Positions 23,564-31,640 are shown, counted from the stretch's first letter. The stretch is 38,286 nucleotides of DNA from Bacillota bacterium (GCA_023388195.1 JAEWGR010000014.1:1-38286), one strand, 5' to 3'. Notes: generated by a model not told the origin, from the letters alone. Numbers and translations are program-made.

Positions 23564-24832
23564 TTAATGACCGCTATGGCCGCTGTGTTCGCTACCGGCA
23601 GCAGGCGCAGCAGGCATAGACGGGGCCGGGGCTGCCGGCGGCGCAGTTCCCGCCGGTGAGCCGCCGCCACCATGGCCGGCATGGCTGCCAAAGCTGCCTA
23701 GCCTGGTCTGCGAATCAATCAGGAAGGTCGCTGCCGTAACTACGGTTTCGCCAGGCTGCAAGCCGGACAGGATTTGCACATACCCGTCTGTTTGCTGCCC
23801 TGCCACCACCTCACGTTTGACAAAGGTATCCTCACTTTGGGCAACATAAACAAGTTTCCGGCTGCCTGTATCAAGGAGAGCCGATTCCGGTACAACCAGA
23901 TTGTCCGCTAACGGCGTCTGCACCCTGGCGTTAACGAACATATTGGGTTTTAACCTGCCGCCGGGATTGGCCATCTCTACCCGTACTTTAACGGTACGGG
24001 TCGCATCGTCAAGCACCGGATTAATAAAGGTTATCTGGCCGGCAAATTCCTGCCCCGGATAGGCGCCGCTGGTTACCACAACGGCCTGACCGGGAGTAAT
24101 GCCGGCAATATCTTTTTCATAAATGTCAGCATACAGCCAGACAGTCGATAAGTCCGATAAACTGTATAATTTATCACCAGGCATAATAAAGGCACCTGGC
24201 AGCAGCTGTTTTTCCAGCACAGTACCGCCAAACTGGGCATACACCGTCATATGATCCTGCGCTTTCCGGGTGTGCTCCAGATGCACAATATCACTGTCAG
24301 GCACATTAAGAAGCTGCAGTTTGCGCCGGGCTGCTTCCAGCAGGCGATTGTTGATCTGGACGACATCTTTGCCGGCATTTTTCAGTTTTTGCACCGTCTC
24401 CAGGGCTAGCAAATATTCTTCCTGGGCGGCGATATAGGTGGGGCTATAGACGGAGGCAATGGCTTGGCCGGGGGCAATGGTTTCCCCCTCGGCCGTTACA
24501 TACAATTCATCCACCCGCCCTTCAACCCGGGAAGTGATGTAGGTCCGGCCGTTTTCATTCATGGCAATCTTGCCGGTAGTCCTAATTTCTTTGGTCAAGG
24601 CTTTGACCATCGCTTGCGCGGTTTGTATCCCGGCCAGTTGTCTGGCCCTGGCATCAAGGGTTACCGTATCCCCCATCGCCATAACCGGCCCGGACATTTG
24701 ATGCCCGGCATGGTCGGCCGCAACCGGTTTATTAAGCTGCAGGGAATAGTAGTAGCCGGTACCGCCAATGACCAGGACACCGGCGGTCATACCGATGATA
24801 AGTTTTTTTCGGGCCTGTAGTTTTTCAAGCAT
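23564..24832 (-). CDS. cusB: CusB-like membrane-fusion adaptor with His-rich ends
   Basis: This 422-residue periplasmic adaptor links the RND pump to the TolC-type channel. It has one N-terminal helix (10-28), a short metal-binding-like segment HAGHQMSGPVMAMG (41-54), then the HlyD/CusB fold: barrel-sandwich (TGKIAMNENGRTYITSRVEG, LYSLSDLSTVWLYADIYEKD), alpha-hairpin (EEYLLALETVQKLKNAG), beta-barrel and membrane-proximal domains. The C-terminus is a Gly/Ala/Pro linker ending SEHSGHSGH, with HAGHGGGG before it. Met residues near the N-terminus are how CusB binds Cu(I) in E. coli. The His-rich tail is an extra. ATG follows GAAGGAGAGG. Confidence 0.92.
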   Translation of the reverse strand: MLEKLQARKKLIIGMTAGVLVIGGTGYYYSLQLNKPVAADHAGHQMSGPVMAMGDTVTLDARARQLAGIQTAQAMVKALTKEIRTTGKIAMNENGRTYITSRVEGRVDELYVTAEGETIAPGQAIASVYSPTYIAAQEEYLLALETVQKLKNAGKDVVQINNRLLEAARRKLQLLNVPDSDIVHLEHTRKAQDHMTVYAQFGGTVLEKQLLPGAFIMPGDKLYSLSDLSTVWLYADIYEKDIAGITPGQAVVVTSGAYPGQEFAGQITFINPVLDDATRTVKVRVEMANPGGRLKPNMFVNARVQTPLADNLVVPESALLDTGSRKLVYVAQSEDTFVKREVVAGQQTDGYVQILSGLQPGETVVTAATFLIDSQTRLGSFGSHAGHGGGGSPAGTAPPAAPAPSMPAAPAAGSEHSGHSGH

Positions 24833-24886
24833 ACTGTCCTCTCCTTCTCCGGCTTACTCACGCCAGTACCTTTACGCCTAATCACG

Positions 24887-26227
24887 CTACCAGCCATCCA
24901 CACTGGTAAATAAGGGCTTGCCAACTGCTTTTTCCAGGTTGGCCGCCGCTTTTTCATAATCCACTTTCGCCTTGTATAACCCAAGCTTGGCATTGCGCAG
25001 GGTATTAACCCCTTCCAGGACCGTCATGAAGTCCACCTTGCCATTGGTATACCCGACTACGGCCGCCTGATAAGTCTGCTCCGCCTGGGGAATAATTGTG
25101 TTTTTATATAACTCGATCTGACGCCAGGTCGCTTGCGCTTCCGTGAGAGTCATCTGGACATCAAGCTCGGCCATGTTTTTCATATTCTGAAGGGCCGCCT
25201 GCGAGGCCTCAAGGCTTGCCTGGGCCGCTTTGATTTCGGCCTTGTTTTTGCCTTGCCAGATTGGCAGCATCGCCATGACTTCGATCTTCCAGGTTGGTTT
25301 CCGGTCTTCCAGCATCAGTGTGGTTTGCATTGGATTCATGTGATCCACTTGTTCCTCCACCATCGGCTCTTTGTTTTTTTTGTAGCCCAGACGGACCTCA
25401 AAATCAGGCAGACGTTGTTTTTTGGCCAGTTCAATGCCGTCCTTAGCCATTTCCACCTGATACTGCATGCCGGTCACTGCCGGCTTGTTTTCCGCTGTTT
25501 TAATCAATCCGTCCAGGTCAAAGTTAGGTGGCGGTGCTGTAAACTCTTCATTGACTTCCAAGCCTGTATTGGCACTGCGTCCCATCAGGTTGTTAAGCTT
25601 GGCTTTGGCCACAGCCTCCATTGACGCCATATTCAACAGATCAATTGTCATTTGCGAAAACTCAGTCTGGGCTTTCAGTGTATCCTGCAGCGGTACCATG
25701 CCGGTAGAGTAATTGATTTGGGCCAGCTGCACCAGCTGGCCCATAAGCTGCTGGCTTTCCTTGCCAATGCTCAGGGCCTGCCGGGAATACAAATAATCGT
25801 AATAAGCCTGTTTGGTCTGGGTGTAAACCGTAAGCTGCTTATCATTCCAGCCTGCCTTAGTCATGTTGGCCTCATTGCCGGCCATCTTCCCCATCGCCTT
25901 CAGCTTAGACGGATTCATAAACTCCTGACTAAGCCCAAACTCGGTCATCATCCCTTGGCCGGGATTCAGGCTTGAGGTGGGAATATCGTCCTTCATAATC
26001 CCGAAGGTAAGATTAGGCTGCGCTGTAACAGCAGGAATCCGGCTGGTTTTTTCCTCCCATTGCTTTTGCGTCTCGACAACGGCCGGGTTGTTGCTGACTG
26101 CATAATTTACAATCTCCTGCAGCGTCAGGGGCTGCCCGGCCGCAAGCACTGGCTGCAAATCAGCTGTAATCATAATAGCAAAAACAATGCATGCTCTTAA
26201 AATACCAGGTTTGGCCATGCTGCTCAT
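24887..26227 (-). CDS. cusC: TolC/CusC-type outer-membrane efflux channel
   Basis: This 446-residue outer-membrane factor completes the tripartite pump. After a signal peptide (to about residue 29, VLA-AG) it has two repeated OEP domains of long helices and beta strands, for example LTLQEIVNYAVSNNPAV, SIGKESQQLMGQLVQLAQ, YSTGMVPLQDTLKAQTE and YTNGKVDFMTVLEGVNTL. It is not a lipoprotein. Several Met-rich stretches (NPGQGMMTEFG, EEQVDHMNPMQTTLML) fit copper traffic. An outer-membrane channel in an otherwise Firmicute-type gene set shows a diderm cell. ATG follows GGGAGG; it is the first gene of the six-gene operon. Confidence 0.92.
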   Translation of the reverse strand: MSSMAKPGILRACIVFAIMITADLQPVLAAGQPLTLQEIVNYAVSNNPAVVETQKQWEEKTSRIPAVTAQPNLTFGIMKDDIPTSSLNPGQGMMTEFGLSQEFMNPSKLKAMGKMAGNEANMTKAGWNDKQLTVYTQTKQAYYDYLYSRQALSIGKESQQLMGQLVQLAQINYSTGMVPLQDTLKAQTEFSQMTIDLLNMASMEAVAKAKLNNLMGRSANTGLEVNEEFTAPPPNFDLDGLIKTAENKPAVTGMQYQVEMAKDGIELAKKQRLPDFEVRLGYKKNKEPMVEEQVDHMNPMQTTLMLEDRKPTWKIEVMAMLPIWQGKNKAEIKAAQASLEASQAALQNMKNMAELDVQMTLTEAQATWRQIELYKNTIIPQAEQTYQAAVVGYTNGKVDFMTVLEGVNTLRNAKLGLYKAKVDYEKAAANLEKAVGKPLFTSVDGW

Positions 26228-26295
26228 TGTTTAACCTCCCTTAAGTTTACAATCAGCTCTGGAAAATAAGAGCCTATGTAAAGGTGTCTGTCTGT

Positions 26296-26350
26296 ACTAT
26301 AGCGTAAAGTTTTGAAGAACTAATGAAGAAACTGTGAAAATGTCATGAAT
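26296..26350 (-). promoter_or_regulatory. promoter and 11-bp direct-repeat operator of the Cus-like operon
   Basis: On the minus strand four TTCA motifs occur at plus-strand positions 26346-26349, 26335-26338, 26324-26327 and 26313-26316, exactly 11 bp apart. The middle ones read TTCTTCA-TTAG-TTCTTCA. A -10 box TATAGT (26296-26301) lies 11 bp downstream of the last repeat and there is no good -35. Seven-base repeats with 4-bp spacers are the pho-box layout bound by OmpR/PhoB regulators, so this is a probable response-regulator-activated promoter. Confidence 0.65.
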
Positions 26351-26383
26351 TTCCGTTAATGACAGCTACAAGACAAGAAAAAT

Positions 26384-26416
26384 ACGCAAGCTCCTGTATA
26401 ATCAGGTGCTTGCGCA
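26384..26416 (-). terminator. terminator of csoR-copA-copZ operon
   Basis: On the minus strand GCGCAAGC pairs with GCTTGCGT around a loop containing CCTG/CAGG, followed by ATTTTTCTT. It starts about 22 bp after the copZ stop and separates this operon from the TolC/Cus promoter. Confidence 0.88.
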
Positions 26417-26437
26417 TTTGGGAAAGCAATTATTTAA

Positions 26438-26641
26438 TTACACTACATCAAAGCCGGTATCCTCTACCGCCTTCACCAGCGCAGCCCGGTCGGCAGTGCC
26501 GGTGACCAGCGCTTCTTTTTTCTCCAGATCCACACTGGCGCTCACGACGCCGGCAACAGCCTTAAGGGCCTTCTCCACACTCATTTTGCAATGCCCGCAG
26601 GACATGCCTTCAATTTTTAATACTGTTTGTTCTTGACTCAC
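26438..26641 (-). CDS. copZ: Copper chaperone CopZ (HMA domain)
   Basis: This 67-residue cytosolic Cu(I) chaperone delivers copper to CopA. It is a single heavy-metal-associated domain with the ligand motif MSCGHC and the typical beta-alpha-beta-beta-alpha-beta pattern ending GFDVV. The frame extends to 26674, but GGGGAGGTGA lies just before GTG 26641 (V-SQEQTVLKIEG), giving the usual family length, so that start is preferred. It lies 45 bp after copA in the same operon. The His in the CxxC motif (CGHC) is less common than CAAC or CSGC. Confidence 0.93.
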   Translation of the reverse strand: MSQEQTVLKIEGMSCGHCKMSVEKALKAVAGVVSASVDLEKKEALVTGTADRAALVKAVEDTGFDVV

Positions 26642-26686
26642 AACCTCACCTCCCCTCGTCTCAGCCTTAAGCACCCCGGCCCTGTC

Positions 26687-29107
26687 TTAGGGCTGATAAG
26701 GGTTAAACCGTTTCAGCCGCAGGGCATTGGTGACAACAGATACCGAACTAAAGGCCATGGCCGCGCCGGCCAGTACCGGTGACAGAAAACCGGCAGCCGC
26801 CACCGGAATGCCCAGCGAGTTATATACAAGGGCCCAGAACAGATTTTGCTTGATGTTCCGCATGGTTGCCCGGCTTAAGCGGATAGCTGCCACAATGCCG
26901 GTCAGGTCGCCCCGCATCAGCGTTATATCGGCAGCGGCGATCGCCACATCCGTGCCGGTGCCGATCGCAAAGCCCACATCGGCCGTAGCCAGCGCCGGCG
27001 CGTCATTGATACCGTCACCAACCATAGCAACAATCTTGCCTTCTTGTTTCAGCGCCGCAACCTTTTCCGCTTTATGTTCCGGCAATACCTCTGCCATAAC
27101 ATTACTTATACCTACCGCTTGGGCGATAGCCCGGGCTGTGCGGCTATTGTCCCCGGTTATCATCCATACTTCGATACCCATTTTTTTCAGCTCGGCCACC
27201 GCCTCAGCCGAATTGGCTTTCACCGTATCGGCTACCGCGAGCAGGCCGCTAAGCTTGTCTGCCAGAGCCAGCAGCATGACCGTTTTTCCCTGCAGCTCCA
27301 GCTCTTCCATCTGGCCAAGGGCGGCAGTAATGTCAATATCGTTGTCCAGCATCAGCTTGCGGGTGCCTGCGAGGATTCTCTGACCGTCAATGGTAACCTC
27401 AACCCCGTGTCCCGGTATCGCCGTAAAGGCGGACGGATCTTCCGGCACAAGCCCCTGCTGTTTACCATAGTTAACTATCGCCTGCGCCAGGGGATGTTCG
27501 GAGTTTTTCTCAGCCCTCACAGCCAGCCGCAGAAGCGTCGCTTCATCGATCCCGCCCAGCGGCACAATATCGGTAATTTCCGGTTCACCTTTAGTGATGG
27601 TGCCGGTTTTGTCGAGAACAATTGTTGTCAGCCGGTGGGCATGCTCTAAATGCTCGGCCCCCTTGATCAGAATGCCATGTTCAGCGCCTTTGCCGGTACC
27701 TACCATAATCGAGGTTGGCGTGGCCAGTCCCAGAGCACAGGGGCAGGCAATAACCAATACTGCTGTGAAATTAACCAACGCCCGTGAGAAATTGCCGGAG
27801 TCCAGGATGAAGAACCAGGCGGCAAAGGTTAACAGCGCCAACCCAACCACAGCCGGCACAAAATAGGCGGATACCACATCGGCAAAGCGCTGGATAGGAG
27901 CCTTCGAACCCTGGGCCTCTTCGACAATGCGGACAATCTGAGCCAGGGCGGTGTCTTTCCCCACCTTGGTGGCTTCAAATTTGAAGGTGCCTAACTTATT
28001 GATGGTTGCCCCAACGACCTGGTCACCGGTCTTTTTATCAACAGGCAGGCTTTCACCGGTAAGCATTGACTCATCAATGGTCGATATTCCATCCACAATT
28101 ACACCGTCGACCGGCACTTTTTCCCCCGGCCGCACGACCACAATATCCCCGGTTAACACTTCATCGATGGGAATATCCAGTTCCTGACCAGCACGCACTA
28201 CCCTGGCGGTCTTAGCCTGCAGCCCCATGAGCGCCTTAATCGCCTCCGAGGTTCGCCCCTTGGCAGTAGCCTCCAGCAACTTCCCTAAAATAATCAGCGT
28301 AATTAAAATAGCTGAGGTTTCAAAATACAGATCCGGGGCCTGGCGCAACACATTGGCCACACTATAGAAATAAGCCGCAGAAGTGCCGAGCACCACCAGG
28401 ACATCCATATTGGCGCTGCCATTCTTAAGCACGATATAGGCCCCCCGGTAGAACTGCCAGCCGGCAATAAACTGAACCGGTGTAGCCAATGCCCATTGCA
28501 GGTATGGATTCATCAGCAAATGGGCAATGCTGTCCATTACCCCCAGCATATGCAAAATCATGCCAATCAGCAGCGGCAGGGAGAATACGGCAGCTGTCAG
28601 CAGCCGCAGGCGCTGTCTGGTTACCTCGGTTTCACGGGCCTCTTTCTCTCTGTCCACAGCAGCGGTATCTGTCAAATCGTGAACACCAAACCCCAGCTTC
28701 TCAATCCTGGCCTTAATGTCCGTAATGCTGATTACACCGGAATAATACTCTACCGTAGCCTTTTCCACCGCCAGATTGACAATCGCACTTGTCACCCCGT
28801 TCAGTTTCCCCAGGCTTCTTTCTATCCGGCCGGAGCAGGCGGCACAGGTCATGCCGGTAATCTTTAGGTCCACCTTGTCCTTAACCACCTGGTAGCCTAG
28901 GGCTTCAATCTTCTGCGCGATTTCACCCAGGCTGAGCCGGGAACTGTCATAGGTCACCGCAGCCTTTTCCGTAGCCAGGTTAACTGCCGCCTTTTCCACC
29001 CCCGGCAGCTTGGCGAGCCCCCGCTCTACCCGGCCTGAACACGCGGCACAGGTCATTCCCCCCACTTTTAAAAATACGCTTTCCAACGGCGCCTTGGCCT
29101 CTGACAT
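26687..29107 (-). CDS. copA: Copper-exporting P1B-type ATPase
   Basis: This 806-residue inner-membrane Cu(I) pump moves copper from the cytosol outward, powered by ATP. It has two N-terminal HMA domains with GMTCAAC at 17-23 and 85-91, eight membrane helices, the actuator TGES at 350-353, the ion-path CPC at 455-457, phosphorylation motif DKTGT at 499-503, SEHPLAQAI, MITGDN and GDGINDAPAL. The CPC and downstream Asn/Tyr and Met/Ser residues mark the Cu(I) subgroup. ATG follows AGGGAG. It lies between csoR and copZ. In a diderm it would release copper into the periplasm, where the adjacent RND pump could take over. Confidence 0.97.
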   Translation of the reverse strand: MSEAKAPLESVFLKVGGMTCAACSGRVERGLAKLPGVEKAAVNLATEKAAVTYDSSRLSLGEIAQKIEALGYQVVKDKVDLKITGMTCAACSGRIERSLGKLNGVTSAIVNLAVEKATVEYYSGVISITDIKARIEKLGFGVHDLTDTAAVDREKEARETEVTRQRLRLLTAAVFSLPLLIGMILHMLGVMDSIAHLLMNPYLQWALATPVQFIAGWQFYRGAYIVLKNGSANMDVLVVLGTSAAYFYSVANVLRQAPDLYFETSAILITLIILGKLLEATAKGRTSEAIKALMGLQAKTARVVRAGQELDIPIDEVLTGDIVVVRPGEKVPVDGVIVDGISTIDESMLTGESLPVDKKTGDQVVGATINKLGTFKFEATKVGKDTALAQIVRIVEEAQGSKAPIQRFADVVSAYFVPAVVGLALLTFAAWFFILDSGNFSRALVNFTAVLVIACPCALGLATPTSIMVGTGKGAEHGILIKGAEHLEHAHRLTTIVLDKTGTITKGEPEITDIVPLGGIDEATLLRLAVRAEKNSEHPLAQAIVNYGKQQGLVPEDPSAFTAIPGHGVEVTIDGQRILAGTRKLMLDNDIDITAALGQMEELELQGKTVMLLALADKLSGLLAVADTVKANSAEAVAELKKMGIEVWMITGDNSRTARAIAQAVGISNVMAEVLPEHKAEKVAALKQEGKIVAMVGDGINDAPALATADVGFAIGTGTDVAIAAADITLMRGDLTGIVAAIRLSRATMRNIKQNLFWALVYNSLGIPVAAAGFLSPVLAGAAMAFSSVSVVTNALRLKRFNPYQP

Positions 29108-29178
29108 ATGCTTCCACTCCCTTGCCTGTATTATCTTTATACTGCCTCTTGGGCAGGGTATACCGGGCTAACCGGTCT

Positions 29179-29448
29179 TTACTTTGTAAATTTGGATAAA
29201 ACACCCATCAACTCATCAATTGCTTCCTCAGTACGGTCTTCTTTAATAGCATTAACCACACAACTTTTAGTATGGCTCTCAATCATAATCAAGGCAACCT
29301 GATTGAGCGCCGCTCTGGCTGCCATAATCTGCTGCAAAACCTCCACACAATAGCGGCTTTCATCAATCATTTTTTCAATGCCGTTGATTTGGCCGCTGGT
29401 TCGCCGCAGCCTTTTTTTTATATCAATTTTTTCCTTATCATTTAACAT
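29179..29448 (-). CDS. csoR: Copper-sensing repressor CsoR
   Basis: This 89-residue all-helical repressor releases DNA on binding Cu(I). The conserved ligand set is present: Cys34 (SRYCVEVLQQ), His59 and Cys63 (ESHTKSCV). The frame is open to 29517, but GGAGGGG precedes ATG 29448 (MLNDKEKIDIKKRLRR), the canonical start. It heads the csoR-copA-copZ operon. The promoter just upstream carries a palindrome in the start-site region, so the gene is probably autoregulated. Related Ni/Co (RcnR) and formaldehyde (FrmR) sensors differ in the N-terminal His, and the linkage to copA/copZ settles copper. Confidence 0.95.
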   Translation of the reverse strand: MLNDKEKIDIKKRLRRTSGQINGIEKMIDESRYCVEVLQQIMAARAALNQVALIMIESHTKSCVVNAIKEDRTEEAIDELMGVLSKFTK

Positions 29449-29466
29449 GTGTATACAGCCCCTCCT

Positions 29467-29484
29467 ACTATACCCCCGTATAGT
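29467..29484 (-). promoter_or_regulatory. CsoR-type operator
   Basis: ACTATAC (29467-29473), CCCC and GTATAGT (29478-29484) form a perfect 7-bp inverted repeat around a C4/G4 centre. Known CsoR boxes have a TATACCCC-like half with a G/C-rich centre. The site spans from just after the -10 box to the ribosome site of csoR, ideal for repression of csoR-copA-copZ. Confidence 0.75.
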
Positions 29485-29488
29485 ATAT

Positions 29489-29517
29489 ATAATAAATCTG
29501 CCGACATATATTGTCAA
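29489..29517 (-). promoter_or_regulatory. sigma-A promoter of csoR-copA-copZ
   Basis: On the minus strand TTGACA (29512-29517), a 17-bp spacer and TATTAT (29489-29494). Near-consensus strength fits a repressor-controlled promoter, and the palindromic operator begins 4 bp downstream of the -10 box. Confidence 0.85.
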
Positions 29518-29609
29518 TACCTTTACTAGTGTGCCTCAGCGTCGGCTGTAAAAACCGTTGCCGGCAGAAACGCCTGTACCTTTTGCTAAAGATTTTTAAA
29601 TCATTTATA

Positions 29610-29652
29610 GACGAAAAATAGAGCATACCTGCCCTGACGGCATCTATGCTCT
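29610..29652 (-). terminator. terminator of aldo/keto reductase gene
   Basis: AGAGCATA (29620-29627) and TATGCTCT (29645-29652) form the stem, with an inner GCC/GGC pairing. On the minus strand it is followed by ATTTTTCG, 20 bp after the reductase stop. Confidence 0.88.
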
Positions 29653-29672
29653 ACGTTCATCAGCCTAAATTG

Positions 29673-30821
29673 CTATTCAAATAAGGTGGTAACATGCTTT
29701 AGCTCTTCCCGGATTTTAATCCCCTGAGGACAATGACTTTCACACTTGCCGCATTCCACACATTTGGATGCCGGTGCCACTAATTTTGTCATGATTTGAT
29801 ACCGCTGCCTTGCGGCCGGCGTACCGTCAAAAACATGGTGATCATTATATGCAGAAAAACAGTTAGGAATATGTATGCCTGCCGGACAAGGCATACAGTA
29901 GGAGCAGGCCGTACAGTTAACTTTGATCCGCTCCTGAAAAATTCTTTTAACCTCATCAATTAAACCTAGTTCTCTGGCAGTCAGCGAATGCGCCTCTGCT
30001 GCCTGTGCTACTTTTATATTTTCTACAACCTGCTCCATTGTCGACATCCCGCTTAGAACTACAGATGCCTCCGGGTGGTTCCAGACCCACCGCAGGGCCC
30101 ATTCTGCCGGTGTTCTTTTTATCTCTGACTGCGCCAGAACAGCAAGTGCCGCCTGGGGCAGATTGGTGATATTACCGCCGCGAAGAGGCTCCATGATCGC
30201 CACACCCAGGCCTTTAGCGGCTGCATATTCCAGCCCTTTTTTGCCGGCCTGATAATCCTCATCTAAGTAATTATACTGAATCTGGCAGAACGACCAATCA
30301 TAATAATCCACGATTTCATTGAACAGTCCGCCCTGATCATGGAAGGAAAATCCGGCATATTTGATTCTGCCATCCTTGATAGCCTGGTCTAGAAACCCGC
30401 TGATACCTGCTTCTTTTAAAACAGGCCAGGTACCGCTGTTAAGCGAGTGCACCAGGTAAACATCAATAGAATCGGTCTCCAGCCGTGCCAATTGTTCATT
30501 AAGATATTTATCCATATCGGCTCTTGTTTTAATCAGCCAGCTGGGAAGTTTCGTTGCCAGCTTAACCTTGGCCCGGTAACCGTCTTTCAGGGCTCTGGCC
30601 ACAAAAGGTTCACTTGCCCCCCCCTGGGTAAAGCCGGTACCATGATACGGATACGCCGTATCCACATAGTTGACCCCGGCATCAATCGCATAGCGGAGCA
30701 TGGGTATGGCTTTTTCATCATCAATATTGGTGGGGTCGCCGCCAATAACGGGCAGCCGCATACAGCCAAACCCCAGGGCTGAGACCATTTCGTTCGTTTT
30801 ACCAAACTTTCTGTATAACAT
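29673..30821 (-). CDS. Aldo/keto reductase with C-terminal ferredoxin-like [4Fe-4S] domain
   Basis: This 382-residue cytosolic oxidoreductase has a (beta/alpha)8 aldo/keto reductase domain with the tetrad Asp54, Tyr59, Lys91 and His125, followed by a ferredoxin-like region: Cys303, Cys306, Cys309, Cys312 (CTACSYCMPC), then Cys354, Cys357, Cys360, Cys364 (CVECGKCESHC). The fused iron-sulfur type is common in anaerobic Firmicutes; its substrates are mostly unknown. The frame is open to 30884, but AGGAGG precedes ATG 30821 (MLYRKFGKTN). A GGAATGAA...TTCATTCC palindrome upstream (30970-30987) matches one in front of the adjacent TetR gene, so it is the likely target of that regulator. Confidence 0.92.
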   Translation of the reverse strand: MLYRKFGKTNEMVSALGFGCMRLPVIGGDPTNIDDEKAIPMLRYAIDAGVNYVDTAYPYHGTGFTQGGASEPFVARALKDGYRAKVKLATKLPSWLIKTRADMDKYLNEQLARLETDSIDVYLVHSLNSGTWPVLKEAGISGFLDQAIKDGRIKYAGFSFHDQGGLFNEIVDYYDWSFCQIQYNYLDEDYQAGKKGLEYAAAKGLGVAIMEPLRGGNITNLPQAALAVLAQSEIKRTPAEWALRWVWNHPEASVVLSGMSTMEQVVENIKVAQAAEAHSLTARELGLIDEVKRIFQERIKVNCTACSYCMPCPAGIHIPNCFSAYNDHHVFDGTPAARQRYQIMTKLVAPASKCVECGKCESHCPQGIKIREELKHVTTLFE

Positions 30822-30969
30822 AATAATCCTCCTCGTTTCTGAAAATAACCGGCAAAACAGCCGCAGGCATTGACTGCCGGGCATTGTGCTGATGATAAAC
30901 TATAGCTATATATAAACCAGTTATAACCGTTTTTATGCATCACCTTCTTTTTATATCCATTTCAACCCA

Positions 30970-30987
30970 GGAATGAATGTTCATTCC
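30970..30987. promoter_or_regulatory. TetR-type palindromic operator, reductase side
   Basis: GGAATGAA-TG-TTCATTCC is an 18-bp palindrome with one non-complementary central pair, between the TetR gene stop and the aldo/keto reductase start. It shares the core GGAATGAAYGTTCAYTCC with the site at 31617-31634. Confidence 0.7.
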
Positions 30988-31012
30988 TATTGTTTTAAAA
31001 AAAGATATGGAC

Positions 31013-31585
31013 TTACTTTTTAATTGCGTCCCATATCGCTCTTACGCCCGCATCCAGTGTATGTTTCTCAGGCTTATTCCCGCCAAATAAACATAGCTTT
31101 ACAAGCGAAATAGTTGCACCGTAGGCCAGGGTGCTTAACATTTCCACAGGTAGTTCTTTGAGCAAATCCTCTTCCCGGGCCCGTTTAAACAACTGCGTAA
31201 CCGGGGCGAATGTGCGCACCCCTTCTGCCCGGGTCGCGGCGGTAATCAGCGGCGAGTTTGCATATTGCTCAATAAACAGCAGTTCTGCCGGATTCGCCAG
31301 AAAATAATCAATAATATTGTGCAACAGTACAAAAAAACTCTCATGCACCGCTCGCTGCTCTGTGTAATCGCGCAGGGTATGCCGGACAAGCCGGAGCTTG
31401 ACATCAATATATAAGGCATTGATCAGGTCTTCCTTGCCGGCGAAGTAACGGTAAATCGTCCCTACGCCGATATTAGCCCGCTGGGCAATCTGCGACATAG
31501 GTGTACCATGAAACCCCTGCTCTGATATGAGTTCCAGCGCTGCCTGCAGGGCTGCAGCCTTTTTGTCTGGTAGTTTTTCTTTCAT
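31013..31585 (-). CDS. TetR/AcrR-family transcriptional regulator
   Basis: This regulator of about 190 residues has a TetR helix-turn-helix (AALELISEQGFHGTPMSQIAQRANIGVGTIYRYFAGKEDL as two halves near residues 12-50) and a helical C-terminal ligand domain (FFVLLHNIIDYFLANPAELLF region). ATG 31585 follows GGGGAG; a TTG four codons upstream is an alternative start overlapping that site. It carries a 30-bp palindrome upstream (31611-31640) and another 18-bp copy upstream of the reductase gene downstream of it, so autoregulation plus control of the reductase is likely. The inducer is unknown, perhaps an aldehyde or quinone given the target. Confidence 0.88.
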   Translation of the reverse strand: MKEKLPDKKAAALQAALELISEQGFHGTPMSQIAQRANIGVGTIYRYFAGKEDLINALYIDVKLRLVRHTLRDYTEQRAVHESFFVLLHNIIDYFLANPAELLFIEQYANSPLITAATRAEGVRTFAPVTQLFKRAREEDLLKELPVEMLSTLAYGATISLVKLCLFGGNKPEKHTLDAGVRAIWDAIKK

Positions 31586-31610
31586 ATTGCTCCCCAAGTA
31601 TACACTAGAG

Positions 31611-31640
31611 TCAAGAGGAATGAACGTTCACTCCTCTTGA
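31611..31640. promoter_or_regulatory. TetR-type palindromic operator, autoregulatory side
   Basis: TCAAGAGGAATGAACG and TTCACTCCTCTTGA form a 30-bp inverted repeat with a single mismatch, centred on AACGTT, just upstream of the TetR gene. The core GGAATGAACGTTCACTCC (31617-31634) is shared with the site at 30970-30987. Confidence 0.78.

Noticed and set aside
25133..25624. 163-codon plus-strand frame opposite the TolC-type gene
   Set aside because: Lies within the coding strand of a well-matched outer-membrane factor; no independent start signal.
29108..29178. Possible second CsoR box between csoR and copA (TATACCCTGCC/GGCAGTATA)
   Set aside because: It is a hairpin-like repeat without a promoter next to it and lacks the G/C run centre, so it more likely is an mRNA hairpin within the operon.
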